From: an uncultured Candidatus Melainabacteria bacterium
GTDB lineage: Bacteria > Cyanobacteriota > Vampirovibrionia > Gastranaerophilales > Gastranaerophilaceae
DNA: 64,000 nt
Assembly (NCBI GenBank): GCA_934693165.1
Contig: CAKUUX010000006.1
Coordinates: forward strand, 60,651-124,650
Reading direction: 5' to 3'
Shown piece after piece: positions 27,132-36,654 of this stretch; the first letter of the stretch is position 1, and each line of letters begins with the position of its first letter. The translations under genes were made by a program, and so were the position numbers. The notes beneath the pieces were generated by a model. It saw only the letters and a program-made list of their open reading frames with translations. It searched no databases and was not told the DNA's origin.

Positions 27132-30080
27132 ATGAAAAAAAACAAACTTAAAACCCATAAGGCTATTGCTGTGTTAATTTTAGCTCTTGCAGCTGCAGAT
27201 TTCACAGTTCCAGTTATGGCAATGGATACAGTTACATCAGGCAAAGTTTTAGATACAGTAAACGGTAACTACGGTGCAGACTTACGTGACGTAACAGGCG
27301 CTACTGTTAGAACAGATTATTCTAACGCATATATCGAAAATACTCAAACAAACAGTATTTTGAATTGGGATAGATTAAATACAGCACCATCACAAAGCTT
27401 AAATTACATTATGAAAGATGGTCAAACATCTTTAAATAATGTTGTTGGAGTTGGCCTTTCTCAATTTGCTGGTGGAATAAATGCAGAACACGGTAGAGTT
27501 ATCATTTCTAACCCAAATGGTATTCTTTTTGAAAAAGGTTCATACGTTAACGCTAATGCTTTGACTTTAACAACACATCAAGCAACTATTGATGCAAACA
27601 ATCAATTACACTTATACGATAACAATAATAACGCATCAATTATTTTTGAAGGTCGCAACTATGCAACTGGTAAAGTAAGATTAAACATTGCTAACGATTT
27701 AAATATCGTATCAAACAATATTGATATTGATAATGCAGTAATTATGGCAAAAGATACAAGACTTGTAACAGCTGATGGTGTTACTTTCTTTGCTATCAAC
27801 GACACTAAAAATTCTTCAAATTATAATGTAGCAATTAATAAAAATAATTATATTGATAATGGCAACATCAACCTTGCTAACTCAACGTTCGCTATTAAAG
27901 ATAAAACAACAGGTAAAATTTCTATCGTATCAAGAGGCGATGTTTTAGTGAAAGATACTGAATTAGATGGTAAAACAGCTATCAATGCTATGAATAGAAA
28001 TGTTATTAAAAATAGCAAGACAGAAGTAATTGCTTCAAATTCAACATCAGAAGAAATTTTTAATTATGATGACATTTCAAACTGGGAAAACTTCTGGGAC
28101 AGAATAAAATGTTTCTTTACAGGTGGTATTCCTCAAAGAGTAGCTAATGGAGAAGTTTTTGCTAAAACTGAAACAACTACAACTACAACAAAAAATAATT
28201 ACGATATGTTAGCTGGTAGAGGTAATGTAACATTATCAAATGTTAAAGCTTATGATGATGTTGATGTAAAAGGTTCTAACATCAACACTTCAAATTCAAC
28301 ATTCAATAACGCTTTAAATTTAACTTCAGAAGCTTCAACATTAACTTCTTATTTAAGAAAAGACGTTAAAACAGATGTTGTTACAAGAGAAGCTGATAAG
28401 TTTATCGTTGACGAAAGAAGTTGGGCTGGTGTTCCAACAAAAGGACACTTCAACGTAGATGAAGTAACTCCAACAACATCAACTTCAACAGTACTTGGCG
28501 AAGCTCTTGCAACTGCAACAACAAGTGATGCAGGTTCAATTACATTAGATAAAGTTACAACTTCAAACACAGTTAAAGCAACTGGTAACACTATTGCAAT
28601 GTACAACTCAACAGTTGATAACTTTGACTTTAATGCTAACAATGTAAAAGTTCAAAATGTAATTGCAACAGGCAATAAAGTTTCTGAAATCAAAGCTACA
28701 AACAAAGCTGAAGTAAAAAACAGCCAATTCAAAACAATTAGAGCTGCAGCTGCCGATATTACATTCACAGATACAGATTTAAATAATGGTAATTTACAAG
28801 CTACAAATAACATTAAATTCAATAGAACTGATTCTCGTAAATCATTCTCAATTAAAAATTCTACAGTTTCAGCAAAAGATATTGAAGCAAATAATATGAA
28901 TATTACTGATTCATTAATAGTAGCTGATAATAATATTTCTTCTAACAATTCAAAAATTTCTAATACAGAAATAAATGCAGGCAGAAATGTTTACGCAGGA
29001 AAAGCAAATATTGAAAATTCTGATTTAATTGCAACAAACGATATTGTAGTATCAGGTTCAACAATTGCGAAATCTAGAATTAAGGCAACAAAAGACGTAA
29101 AATTACAAGATACAAAATTAAATAATACTAAAGTTACAGGCAGAAATGGTTTCTTAAGAAACGCAACTTTAGAAAATGGTTCTGATGTAACATTAGACAA
29201 TGTAACTAATAATTCATATGCAACAAACGAAACAGTTGAAAATTTAGTAATCAAAAATTCAAAACTAAAATCAAATAAAAATAATATCAACTTAAAAGAT
29301 ACCTTAATTGAAAATGGTTCTTTAGAAACAACAAATGGCAAAGACGTAAACATTGAAACCAAAAATGACGTTAAGCTTGCAGGAACAAATATCGGAGGCA
29401 ACCTGAATATAACAAGAGCAGAAAACGTAATTATTTCAAACTCAAAAGAAACAGGTAATCAGTACATTCCAAATATAGCAACTAAAGACTCCATAACAGA
29501 TTATGACAAGACAAAATATAATGAAAGTTACTTTACAGATATAATTAATAACTACGGTAACGATTACGGAAAAGGAACAAAACTTTCGGTCATAAAAGGA
29601 AATGTAAACATATCGAACTCAAAAAATTCATTAATTATAAATACAATAGTAGGTGGTAATTTAACAACAGAAAATATTTACGTAGGTTCAGATTTAATCA
29701 ATTCAATGGTAGTAGGTGATTATAATCCAAACAGAATTGCAACAACAGAAACAAAGGTTTATGAATCATTTATTGGTGGTAATTTTGATAAGAAATTTGA
29801 AGATAAAGCGACAATCTTACCAATAACACCTAACAACACAAGCTCATCAAATGCAAGCAACAATGAAAATCCTAACAAAATTTCTTTAAGCCAAGTTGAT
29901 GACCACAATAAAAGAAGATTTGGTAACGATGTTAACACAAGATTCCAAAAAAGATTTTCACCAAGAGGTTTTGCAGCAGCAGATGATCAAATAAACGAAA
30001 TGAAATCTCAAACAAAATCAAGTATCGTTAAAACAGAAGGTAATAAGGTTAAATTTACAAAAAGCTTCCACGCTTATTAA
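27132..30080 (+). CDS. Filamentous haemagglutinin-like exoprotein (TpsA)
   Basis: This 982-residue protein has a signal peptide (to about A30), then the TPS secretion domain (about 31-230) with the hallmark ISNPNGILFEKG (125-136). The rest is a long right-handed beta-helix of short repeats (patterns such as NNVTLSNVKAYDDV). A Trp-rich insert (SNWENFWDRIKCFFTGGIP, about 316-334) breaks the helix. The C-terminus is basic and ends KFTKSFHAY. I see no recognisable toxin domain, so adhesion is the likelier role, with contact-dependent inhibition less likely. It is secreted by the divergent TpsB. Confidence 0.9.
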   Translation: MKKNKLKTHKAIAVLILALAAADFTVPVMAMDTVTSGKVLDTVNGNYGADLRDVTGATVRTDYSNAYIENTQTNSILNWDRLNTAPSQSLNYIMKDGQTSLNNVVGVGLSQFAGGINAEHGRVIISNPNGILFEKGSYVNANALTLTTHQATIDANNQLHLYDNNNNASIIFEGRNYATGKVRLNIANDLNIVSNNIDIDNAVIMAKDTRLVTADGVTFFAINDTKNSSNYNVAINKNNYIDNGNINLANSTFAIKDKTTGKISIVSRGDVLVKDTELDGKTAINAMNRNVIKNSKTEVIASNSTSEEIFNYDDISNWENFWDRIKCFFTGGIPQRVANGEVFAKTETTTTTTKNNYDMLAGRGNVTLSNVKAYDDVDVKGSNINTSNSTFNNALNLTSEASTLTSYLRKDVKTDVVTREADKFIVDERSWAGVPTKGHFNVDEVTPTTSTSTVLGEALATATTSDAGSITLDKVTTSNTVKATGNTIAMYNSTVDNFDFNANNVKVQNVIATGNKVSEIKATNKAEVKNSQFKTIRAAAADITFTDTDLNNGNLQATNNIKFNRTDSRKSFSIKNSTVSAKDIEANNMNITDSLIVADNNISSNNSKISNTEINAGRNVYAGKANIENSDLIATNDIVVSGSTIAKSRIKATKDVKLQDTKLNNTKVTGRNGFLRNATLENGSDVTLDNVTNNSYATNETVENLVIKNSKLKSNKNNINLKDTLIENGSLETTNGKDVNIETKNDVKLAGTNIGGNLNITRAENVIISNSKETGNQYIPNIATKDSITDYDKTKYNESYFTDIINNYGNDYGKGTKLSVIKGNVNISNSKNSLIINTIVGGNLTTENIYVGSDLINSMVVGDYNPNRIATTETKVYESFIGGNFDKKFEDKATILPITPNNTSSSNASNNENPNKISLSQVDDHNKRRFGNDVNTRFQKRFSPRGFAAADDQINEMKSQTKSSIVKTEGNKVKFTKSFHAY

Positions 30081-30171
30081 TCGGTAGGACAAACGGTAGG
30101 AAAACAAAAATAACAAGGTAGGAAATACTAAAAGGTAGTAGTTAAATATACCAAAGTTTAAATGATAAAAT

Positions 30172-30203
30172 AAAGAGGGTTAGAATAGTTTCTAGCCCTC
30201 TTT
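30172..30203 (+). terminator. Terminator downstream of the haemagglutinin gene
   Basis: A 14-bp stem AAAGAGGGTTAGAA with a complement containing one G-U pair, then a T-rich tail. Between the stop and this hairpin lie three GGTAGGA words. Confidence 0.75.
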
Positions 30204-30267
30204 ATTTCAATATATTTTATTTTTCTCTATTAACAATGAAAATTCTTGAGGTTTTATTTTTACAAAA

Positions 30268-30292
30268 AAAAAAGAGAACTTGTCGGTCTCTT
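30268..30292 (-). terminator. Terminator-like hairpin beside the tRNA 3'-end copy
   Basis: On the minus strand AAGAGAC and its imperfect complement are followed by ten Ts. It occupies the same position relative to the tRNA-end copy at 30291-30311 as the real tRNA terminator does to the intact tRNA. Confidence 0.5.
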
Positions 30293-30311
30293 TTTAAATG
30301 GTGGGCGTTGA
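30291..30311. repeat. Direct repeat of tRNA-Val 3' end plus downstream flank, copy 1
   Basis: An exact 21-base copy of 30458-30478, which holds the CCA end and acceptor arm of tRNA-Val and its flank. The offset is 167 bases. This looks like an attachment-site scar or a decayed tandem tRNA. Confidence 0.75.
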
Positions 30312-30431
30312 TGCTTTAGTCGTTTGCGAGTTTACGAGCATTACGAATAAAGTATGCAAAGCAAACATAGTAAAATCCGAACATCGTGAGAGATTTTCAA
30401 GTTTGCGTGCTGAGGCGTAGCCGAACAACGC

Positions 30432-30460
30432 AAAAAAAAGAACCACCGAAGTGGTTCTTT
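30432..30460 (-). terminator. tRNA-Val terminator
   Basis: On the minus strand AAGAACCAC, a UUCG tetraloop, GTGGTTCTT and a long T run. A strong intrinsic terminator directly after the tRNA. Confidence 0.85.
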
Positions 30461-30478
30461 TTAAATGGTGGGCGTTGA
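30458..30478. repeat. Direct repeat of tRNA-Val 3' end, copy 2 (within the intact tRNA)
   Basis: The second member of the 21-base direct repeat. It spans the tRNA 3' end and its immediate downstream flank. Confidence 0.75.
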
Positions 30479-30541
30479 GAGGCTCGAACTCCCGACATCT
30501 TCCTTGTAAGGGAAGCGCTCTACCAACTGAGCTAAACGCCC
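30466..30541 (-). tRNA. tRNA-Val (anticodon UAC)
   Basis: The 76-base sequence folds into a full cloverleaf with encoded CCA. It has acceptor GGGCGTT/AACGCCC, D stem GCTC/GAGC, anticodon stem CTTCC/GGAAG with loop CTTACAA (anticodon UAC, complement of 30506-30508), and T loop TTCGAGC. Confidence 0.96.
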
Positions 30542-30565
30542 TCACCATATTTAATTGTTTTGTTT

Positions 30566-30630
30566 CTCAGTTGGTAGAGCCTTAATTAAACTCTGTGAGT
30601 AACCTCACTTAGCAACTGAGCTAAACGCCC
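30566..30630. repeat. Inverted tRNA-derived fragments upstream of tRNA-Val
   Basis: On the minus strand 30630-30612 repeats the 5' end and D arm of tRNA-Val (GGGCGTTTAGCTCAGTTG). On the plus strand 30566-30580 carries the same D-arm words (CTCAGTTGGTAGAGC). The two face each other and could fold together. No complete tRNA can be built from either. Confidence 0.65.
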
Positions 30631-30723
30631 AAAGCGCTTGTATAATTAATATACCCAAAAATATTTTCCTTGTCAACTATATTTTTTCTAATCATTAAAA
30701 TTCCTTTATGTTATGATTAACCT

Positions 30724-32010
30724 ATGAGCAAATTTTTCTTAAAATCTATGGGTTGCAAATCCAATCAATACGAGGGTTCTATTATTGAAGAATCCTTAAT
30801 AAATGCTGGCTTTGAAAAAGTTAACAACCTTGATGAAGCTGACTATTTTATTCTCAATTCTTGCACAGTAACTCACAAAGCAGATAACGAAACTTTTTAT
30901 ATTTTAAGAAATGCAAAACACGTTAATAACAATATAAAAACTGTTCTTACTGGTTGTGTTGCACAAGTTGAAAAAAAACAGCTTTTAGAAAAAGATTACA
31001 TCGATTTTGTAATCGGTAATGACGAAAAACTTAAACTTGCAGAATACTTACTTTCTGACACAAAATTTGCTGTTCAAAATATTATGGAACAGGTAAAATT
31101 CAATGATACATTACTTTTAGATACATCTAAAACAAGAGCTTGCGTTAAAATTCAAGACGGGTGCGATAATAGATGTTCTTATTGTATAATTCCTTTCGCT
31201 CGTGGCAAAAGCCGTAGTGCATCAGAAGATTTTATCATCAAACAAATAAACACCCTTGCAGAACACGATTTTAAAGAAATTGTATTAACAGGTATCCACA
31301 TTGGTCAATGGGGTAAAGATATTGATAAGTCTTTTTTAGATTTGCTAAAATTCTTAGAAGAAAATTCACCTATTGAAAGAATCAGAATGGGTTCATTAAA
31401 TCCACTTGAAATAACAGAGGATGTCCTAGAATTTTTATCAACCTCTAAAAAATTCTGTCCTCATTTTCATTTATCTTTGCAATCTGCAAACAACGACACT
31501 CTTCGCCGTATGAACAGATTTTATACAGTAGAAAAATATCTTGAACAAATAGAAAACATTAACGCAAAATTTAACCTTCCATTTTTAGGTAGCGATATTA
31601 TTGCAGGTTTTGTTGGCGAAACTGATGAAGAATTCTCAAACACAGTAGAAAATCTTAAAAAATCAGGTTTAACTCAAATACATACTTTTCCATATTCAAT
31701 TAGAAAAGGTACAATTGCAGAAAAACTTGAGGGTCATTTACCTGATAATATCAAAGAATATAGAACAAGCGTTATAAAACAAATTTCAAACATTAAATTT
31801 AAAGAATTTATGAAAAAAAATATTGGCACAACGCACCAAATCCTTGTTGAAAAACATTTAGACAAACACACTGGATTTTTGAAAGGTGTTAGCGAAAATT
31901 ACCTAAAAGTTATTGTAAAAGATAATTTTGATGAAACCTTGCTAAATAGTCTTCAAAACGTGAAAATATTAGAAGTTAAAGACAATACGCTTCTAGGTGA
32001 ATTAGTTTAA
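30724..32010 (+). CDS. mtaB: tRNA t6A37 methylthiotransferase
   Basis: This 428-residue radical SAM enzyme converts t6A37 to ms2t6A37 in tRNAs decoding ANN codons. The N-terminal UPF0004 domain binds one cluster through C11, C47 and C78 (SMGCKSNQ, NSCTVTHKAD, LTGCVAQ). The radical SAM cluster is C147, C151 and C154 (GCDNRCSYCIIPFARG). A C-terminal TRAM domain follows. HKADNE and the overall length fit MtaB better than MiaB or RimO. Confidence 0.93.
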   Translation: MSKFFLKSMGCKSNQYEGSIIEESLINAGFEKVNNLDEADYFILNSCTVTHKADNETFYILRNAKHVNNNIKTVLTGCVAQVEKKQLLEKDYIDFVIGNDEKLKLAEYLLSDTKFAVQNIMEQVKFNDTLLLDTSKTRACVKIQDGCDNRCSYCIIPFARGKSRSASEDFIIKQINTLAEHDFKEIVLTGIHIGQWGKDIDKSFLDLLKFLEENSPIERIRMGSLNPLEITEDVLEFLSTSKKFCPHFHLSLQSANNDTLRRMNRFYTVEKYLEQIENINAKFNLPFLGSDIIAGFVGETDEEFSNTVENLKKSGLTQIHTFPYSIRKGTIAEKLEGHLPDNIKEYRTSVIKQISNIKFKEFMKKNIGTTHQILVEKHLDKHTGFLKGVSENYLKVIVKDNFDETLLNSLQNVKILEVKDNTLLGELV

Positions 32011-32020
32011 AATTATCTTC

Positions 32021-32068
32021 TTGAAATATAGTCATGTCCTTGGTAAAATATGCTAGTTAAAACTAGCA
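32021..32068 (+). promoter_or_regulatory. gpmI promoter with palindromic operator
   Basis: TTGAAA (32021-32026), 17 bases, and TAAAAT with a TGG extension (32041-32049) form a promoter. TGCTAGTT-AA-AACTAGCA (32051-32068) is a perfect 8-bp inverted repeat at the start of transcription. Its CTAGT half-site resembles the dehydrogenase-operon palindrome, but with different spacing. Confidence 0.55.
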
Positions 32069-32100
32069 AAACATATATTTTATAAATAGAGGAGATAATC

Positions 32101-33630
32101 ATGAACAAACGAGTTTTATTGTGCATTATGGACGGTTGGGGAATCGACAATGTTGATGACAACACTAATGCAGTTAAATTATCAAAAGAAAAAAATGTTA
32201 GCAAATTAGAAAAAGAATTTCCATCAACTTTAATTCACGCTGACGGTGAATACGTTGGTCTTCCAGCAGGACAAATGGGTAACAGTGAAGTTGGTCACTT
32301 AAACTTAGGCGCAGGTAGAATTGTTTACCAAGACTTAAGCAAAATCAACAATGCAATAAAAGACGGATCTTTCTTCACAAACGAAAAATTTATGAACGCA
32401 ATTGAACACGTTAAAAAAAATAATTCAGCATTACACCTATATGGTTTAGTTTCAACAGGTGGTGTTCACTCATCTCTTGACCATTTATTAGCATTAATCA
32501 AAATGGCTGCTGACAACGGACTTACAAAAGTTTATGTACACGCATTTTTAGACGGTCGTGATACTCCTCCTGCAAGTGCTTGCACATATTTACAAACAGT
32601 TGAAGATGAATTAAAGAAATATAATCTTCCTCAAATCGCATCAGTTATCGGTCGTTACTGGATTATGGATAGAGATAATCGTTGGGAACGTGTTGAAGAA
32701 GGTTACAACTGCCTACTTTTAGGTGAAGGTGTTAAAGCAAATTCTGCAATCGAAGGCGTTAAAGCATCTTATGCTCAAGAAGTCACAGACGAATTTGTTA
32801 AACCTATTGTTTGTGGTGGTGAAGACTCAAGAATTCACGATAACGATGCAATTATTTTCTTCAACTACAGACCTGATAGAGCTAGAGAAATAACTAAAGC
32901 TATCAACTTTGAAAACTTCGACGGATTCAAGAGAAAAGCAGTTAGAAAAAATCTTTATTACGTAACTTTCACTCAATACGATGAAACATTTACATATCCA
33001 ATAGCTTTTGAAAAAACAAAAATGAAAAATATCTTGGGTGATGTATTAGAATCAAAAGGGATTAACCAATATCGTACAGCAGAAACAGAAAAATATGCTC
33101 ACGTAACATTCTTCTTTAATGGTGGTATTGAACATGCAAATGAACACGAAACAAGAGTTCTTGTACCATCACCAAAAGTTGCAACTTATGATATGCAACC
33201 TGAAATGAGTGCAGCACAAGTTTGCGAAAATGTTTTAAGCGCTATTGAAGATGACAAATACGGTTTTATCTTAGTAAACTTTGCTAACCCTGATATGGTT
33301 GGTCATACAGGTGTTGTTGAAGCTGCTACAAAAGCTTGTGAAGTTGTTGATGAATGCGTAGGTAAAATTGCAGAGAAATGTGAAAAATATGGTGTTACAA
33401 TGTTGTTGACAGCTGATCACGGTAATGCTGAAACAATGGTTAACCACGAAACTCACAAACCTCACACAGCTCACACAACAAATCCTGTTCCATTTGTTAT
33501 AATTAATGCAGGACACGATATTAAACTAAGAAACGATGGTGCTTTATGTAACGTAGCACCAACTGTATTAGAATTATTAGGCATTAAAATTCCAGAAGAA
33601 ATGTCTTGTGGTTCAATGATTGTAAAATAG
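32101..33630 (+). CDS. gpmI: Cofactor-independent phosphoglycerate mutase
   Basis: This 509-residue enzyme interconverts 3- and 2-phosphoglycerate in glycolysis. It has the metal residue in MDGWG (D11), the phosphorylated serine in GQMGNSEVGH (S62), and the C-terminal metal site ADHGNAE. Length and motifs are those of alkaline-phosphatase-superfamily iPGM. A 30-base gap separates it from the SNF2 gene downstream, so they may share a transcript. Confidence 0.97.
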   Translation: MNKRVLLCIMDGWGIDNVDDNTNAVKLSKEKNVSKLEKEFPSTLIHADGEYVGLPAGQMGNSEVGHLNLGAGRIVYQDLSKINNAIKDGSFFTNEKFMNAIEHVKKNNSALHLYGLVSTGGVHSSLDHLLALIKMAADNGLTKVYVHAFLDGRDTPPASACTYLQTVEDELKKYNLPQIASVIGRYWIMDRDNRWERVEEGYNCLLLGEGVKANSAIEGVKASYAQEVTDEFVKPIVCGGEDSRIHDNDAIIFFNYRPDRAREITKAINFENFDGFKRKAVRKNLYYVTFTQYDETFTYPIAFEKTKMKNILGDVLESKGINQYRTAETEKYAHVTFFFNGGIEHANEHETRVLVPSPKVATYDMQPEMSAAQVCENVLSAIEDDKYGFILVNFANPDMVGHTGVVEAATKACEVVDECVGKIAEKCEKYGVTMLLTADHGNAETMVNHETHKPHTAHTTNPVPFVIINAGHDIKLRNDGALCNVAPTVLELLGIKIPEEMSCGSMIVK

Positions 33631-33660
33631 AATTTAAAAGGAAGTAAGGAAAAAGAAAAA

Positions 33661-36645
33661 ATGTCAGTATTAGAATCGCCACAGTTAGATATAGAATTAT
33701 CTTTCAAAAAAAACAACGTTGACGAACTATTTTATAACTTGAGCGAAAATCCAGAAGGTTTTAAAAACAAAGATTTTCGTTATACATTGAGTATGATTTA
33801 TCAACTTGTAGAAGACGAATTCAAAGATGTATTTGTTTCACCAAATCAACCTGTTAGAAATACTGACTTTTATCTTATGAACGAAAATGGCAACCTTCAA
33901 TTTTTCGTAACGCCTACAAACAACTTCCAATTCTATTTAAAATCAAAAGGTTCAATGTTTAGATTTTCTTCAAAAGTTGTTGGAGATAAGGTTGGATACA
34001 TTATGCCACTTGATTTAGTTTTAGACTATTTCGGTGGATTTGGTTCAGTAATTGATTTTGATGCTGTTTCAAGAACCTTCATTTACTTTAACAGATTAAC
34101 TCAATTTGTTATGAAAATGATTGAACGTTGTTACTTTATTCCAACAGTTAAAGTGAACAAAGTTAAAAATATGTTCAGAATTGTTTATGAACCAATCATT
34201 TCGACTCAACAACTTGCAAGAATAATCAACATCTTGGAAGAAAACATGCCTGAAGACTTATTTATCAAAGGCGAAAGACCAAAGAACTTTGTGTCAGACT
34301 TCGTTCACAACTATTTGAACTATGTTCTATACAAATTCTTAGCTATCAAAGCATATAGATTTAAAGATATAAAATCTGGTCACTACTTAATAAAAGACCT
34401 TGAACAAAAAACAATGCTAAAAGGTCAAAACCTTGCAGAAAACTTTGCTCAATGGTTTGATGAATTATATCTTGGTAAATATGACGTTATTCCATTCTTC
34501 AAAATTACGAAGAAAGATGATGACAACTTTGAACTTAAAATCCATATCAAGAACAGAAAAACTGATGAGTCTGTATTACTTGATGACTTGTATGTAAAAG
34601 ATACTGTATTTGATGCAAACTCATCTGATATTGCTAAAATTGTTGAAAAACAATTGAACTATGCAAATAGATACATGCCAGAACTTGAAGAACTTTTTGA
34701 AGATGAAGATAAATTATCTTTAACACTTAATTTAAAGAGCGTTTACAAGATAATCACTCAAACTGCTTATTACTTACAAAAAGCTCAAATTGAAGTAATT
34801 TTACCAGAAGAATTAACAAATATTATAATTCCTCGTGCTTCAATCAACGCAAAAGTAAAAACAGAACGTTCAAAAGATTTGGCAGACTTGTTCAACTCTA
34901 CAAGTTCTTCACCAATTTCACTTACAGATATTCTTGATTTCAACTACGAAATCGTTATCGGTAATGAAAAGATTTCTCTTGAAGAATTTAACGAACTTGT
35001 TGAAAAATCAGACGGACTTATCAAATACAAAGATAAATACGTATTAATTGATAAAGACGAAAGCAAAAAATATTTAGAACAATTAGCCAAAGCAAATCAT
35101 TCTAAATTAACAAGAATGGAATTAATCCACGCTTCAATGTCAGGTCAATTAGGTCAATACGAATTTGATTATGATGAAGCCTTCGCTAATATATTGAAAG
35201 ACTTTACAAAACCAATTGAAGTTACTCCACCTAAAACTCTTAAAGGTGAGTTAAGACCATACCAACAAACAGGTTTGAAATGGTTATGGACAAATGTTTC
35301 AAAAGGCTTTGGTTGTTGTATGGCTGATGATATGGGGCTTGGTAAAACAATTCAAGTTATTAGTTTAATCCTAAAACTTAAAGAAGAAGATAAACTTAAT
35401 AAACCTGTACTTGTTGTTTGCCCAACGACCTTAATGGGTAACTGGATGAAGGAATTGCAATTATTTGCACCTGATTTAAAAGCAACAACATACCACGGTG
35501 GCGAAAGACAACTTGATACAAAGAACTTTGATATTATTATGACAACTTACGCAATTATGCGTATTGATGTTGAAGAATTGAAGAAACAAGAATGGGCAAT
35601 GGTTATCGTTGATGAAGCACAAAACATCAAAAATCCAGATACAGCTCAAACAGTTGCTATTAAGTCATTGAAATCACCAATCAAGATTGCTATGACAGGT
35701 ACTCCAGTAGAAAACAGATTAACAGAATTATGGTCAATCTTCGATTTCATCAACCCTGGTTACTTGGGTTCTCTAAAAGAATTCCAAAAGAGTTATGCTA
35801 TTCCTATTGAAAGATTTAAGGAAACAACTCGTGCAACTAAACTTAAATTATCAGTTTCACCATTCGTATTAAGACGTCTTAAAACTGATAAACACGTTAT
35901 TTCTGATTTACCAGAAAAGATGGTATTGAACGAATACTGTTACTTATCAAAACCACAAGCAGTATTATACGAAAAGACATTAAACGAAATGATGGAAAAA
36001 ATCAGTGGATTTACTGGCGTTAACAGACGTGGTAATATCTTCAAACTTATTACTGCGTTGAAACAAATCTGTAACCACCCTTACCAATTCTTAAAAGCTG
36101 GTGAAATGAGTAAAGAATTATCAGGCAAGATGGAAAAATGTATTGATACAGTTCAATCAATCTTGGATAGAGGAGAAAAGACTCTTATCTTCACTCAATA
36201 TAAAGAAATGGGTGACATTTTGTGCAAGGTTATCGAAAATGAATGTAATACAACTCCATTGTTCTTCCACGGTTCATTGAACGTTAACCAAAGAGAACAA
36301 ATCATCGAAAAATTCCAAACAGATAAAGATTCTCACGTAATGATTCTATCATTAAAAGCTGGTGGTACTGGTTTGAACTTAACAAGTGCTACAAATGTTA
36401 TCCACTATGACTTATGGTGGAATCCAGCAGTAGAAGAACAAGCAACCGACAGAACATACCGTATCGGTCAAGACAAAAACGTACTTGTTCATAGAATGAT
36501 TACACTTGGAACATTTGAAGAAAAAATTGATGAAATGTTGAAATCTAAGAAAGAACTTGCAGATTTGGCAGTTTACGAAGGCGAAAAGATTATTACAGAA
36601 CTTTCAGACGACGAAATCTACGAAATCTTTACATTGTCAGCATAG
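33661..36645 (+). CDS. SNF2-family DNA helicase/translocase
   Basis: The C-terminal half of this 994-residue protein is a Swi2/Snf2 ATPase: LRPYQQTGLKWL, Walker A DDMGLGKTIQ (about 556-565), VDEAQNIKNP (about 649-658), TGTPVENRLTELW, and motifs V/VI GGTGLNLTSATNVIHYD and QATDRTYRIGQ. Just before it (about 421-475) is a segment matching the SNF2-associated DUF3670 (LTDILDFNYEIVIGNEKISLEEF). The first 400 residues are unfamiliar. Members remodel protein-DNA or RNA polymerase complexes. The partner here is unknown. Confidence 0.93.
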   Translation: MSVLESPQLDIELSFKKNNVDELFYNLSENPEGFKNKDFRYTLSMIYQLVEDEFKDVFVSPNQPVRNTDFYLMNENGNLQFFVTPTNNFQFYLKSKGSMFRFSSKVVGDKVGYIMPLDLVLDYFGGFGSVIDFDAVSRTFIYFNRLTQFVMKMIERCYFIPTVKVNKVKNMFRIVYEPIISTQQLARIINILEENMPEDLFIKGERPKNFVSDFVHNYLNYVLYKFLAIKAYRFKDIKSGHYLIKDLEQKTMLKGQNLAENFAQWFDELYLGKYDVIPFFKITKKDDDNFELKIHIKNRKTDESVLLDDLYVKDTVFDANSSDIAKIVEKQLNYANRYMPELEELFEDEDKLSLTLNLKSVYKIITQTAYYLQKAQIEVILPEELTNIIIPRASINAKVKTERSKDLADLFNSTSSSPISLTDILDFNYEIVIGNEKISLEEFNELVEKSDGLIKYKDKYVLIDKDESKKYLEQLAKANHSKLTRMELIHASMSGQLGQYEFDYDEAFANILKDFTKPIEVTPPKTLKGELRPYQQTGLKWLWTNVSKGFGCCMADDMGLGKTIQVISLILKLKEEDKLNKPVLVVCPTTLMGNWMKELQLFAPDLKATTYHGGERQLDTKNFDIIMTTYAIMRIDVEELKKQEWAMVIVDEAQNIKNPDTAQTVAIKSLKSPIKIAMTGTPVENRLTELWSIFDFINPGYLGSLKEFQKSYAIPIERFKETTRATKLKLSVSPFVLRRLKTDKHVISDLPEKMVLNEYCYLSKPQAVLYEKTLNEMMEKISGFTGVNRRGNIFKLITALKQICNHPYQFLKAGEMSKELSGKMEKCIDTVQSILDRGEKTLIFTQYKEMGDILCKVIENECNTTPLFFHGSLNVNQREQIIEKFQTDKDSHVMILSLKAGGTGLNLTSATNVIHYDLWWNPAVEEQATDRTYRIGQDKNVLVHRMITLGTFEEKIDEMLKSKKELADLAVYEGEKIITELSDDEIYEIFTLSA

Positions 36646-36654
36646 ATGTATTTT

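Noticed and set aside
28349..29401. Three antisense frames inside the haemagglutinin gene
   Set aside because: They arise from the repetitive composition of the beta-helix region and have no ribosome sites.
30294..30548. An 84-residue frame across the tRNA-Val locus
   Set aside because: It is the familiar false translation of a tRNA (FSSVGRALPLQGRCREFEP) and overlaps the intact tRNA and its terminator.
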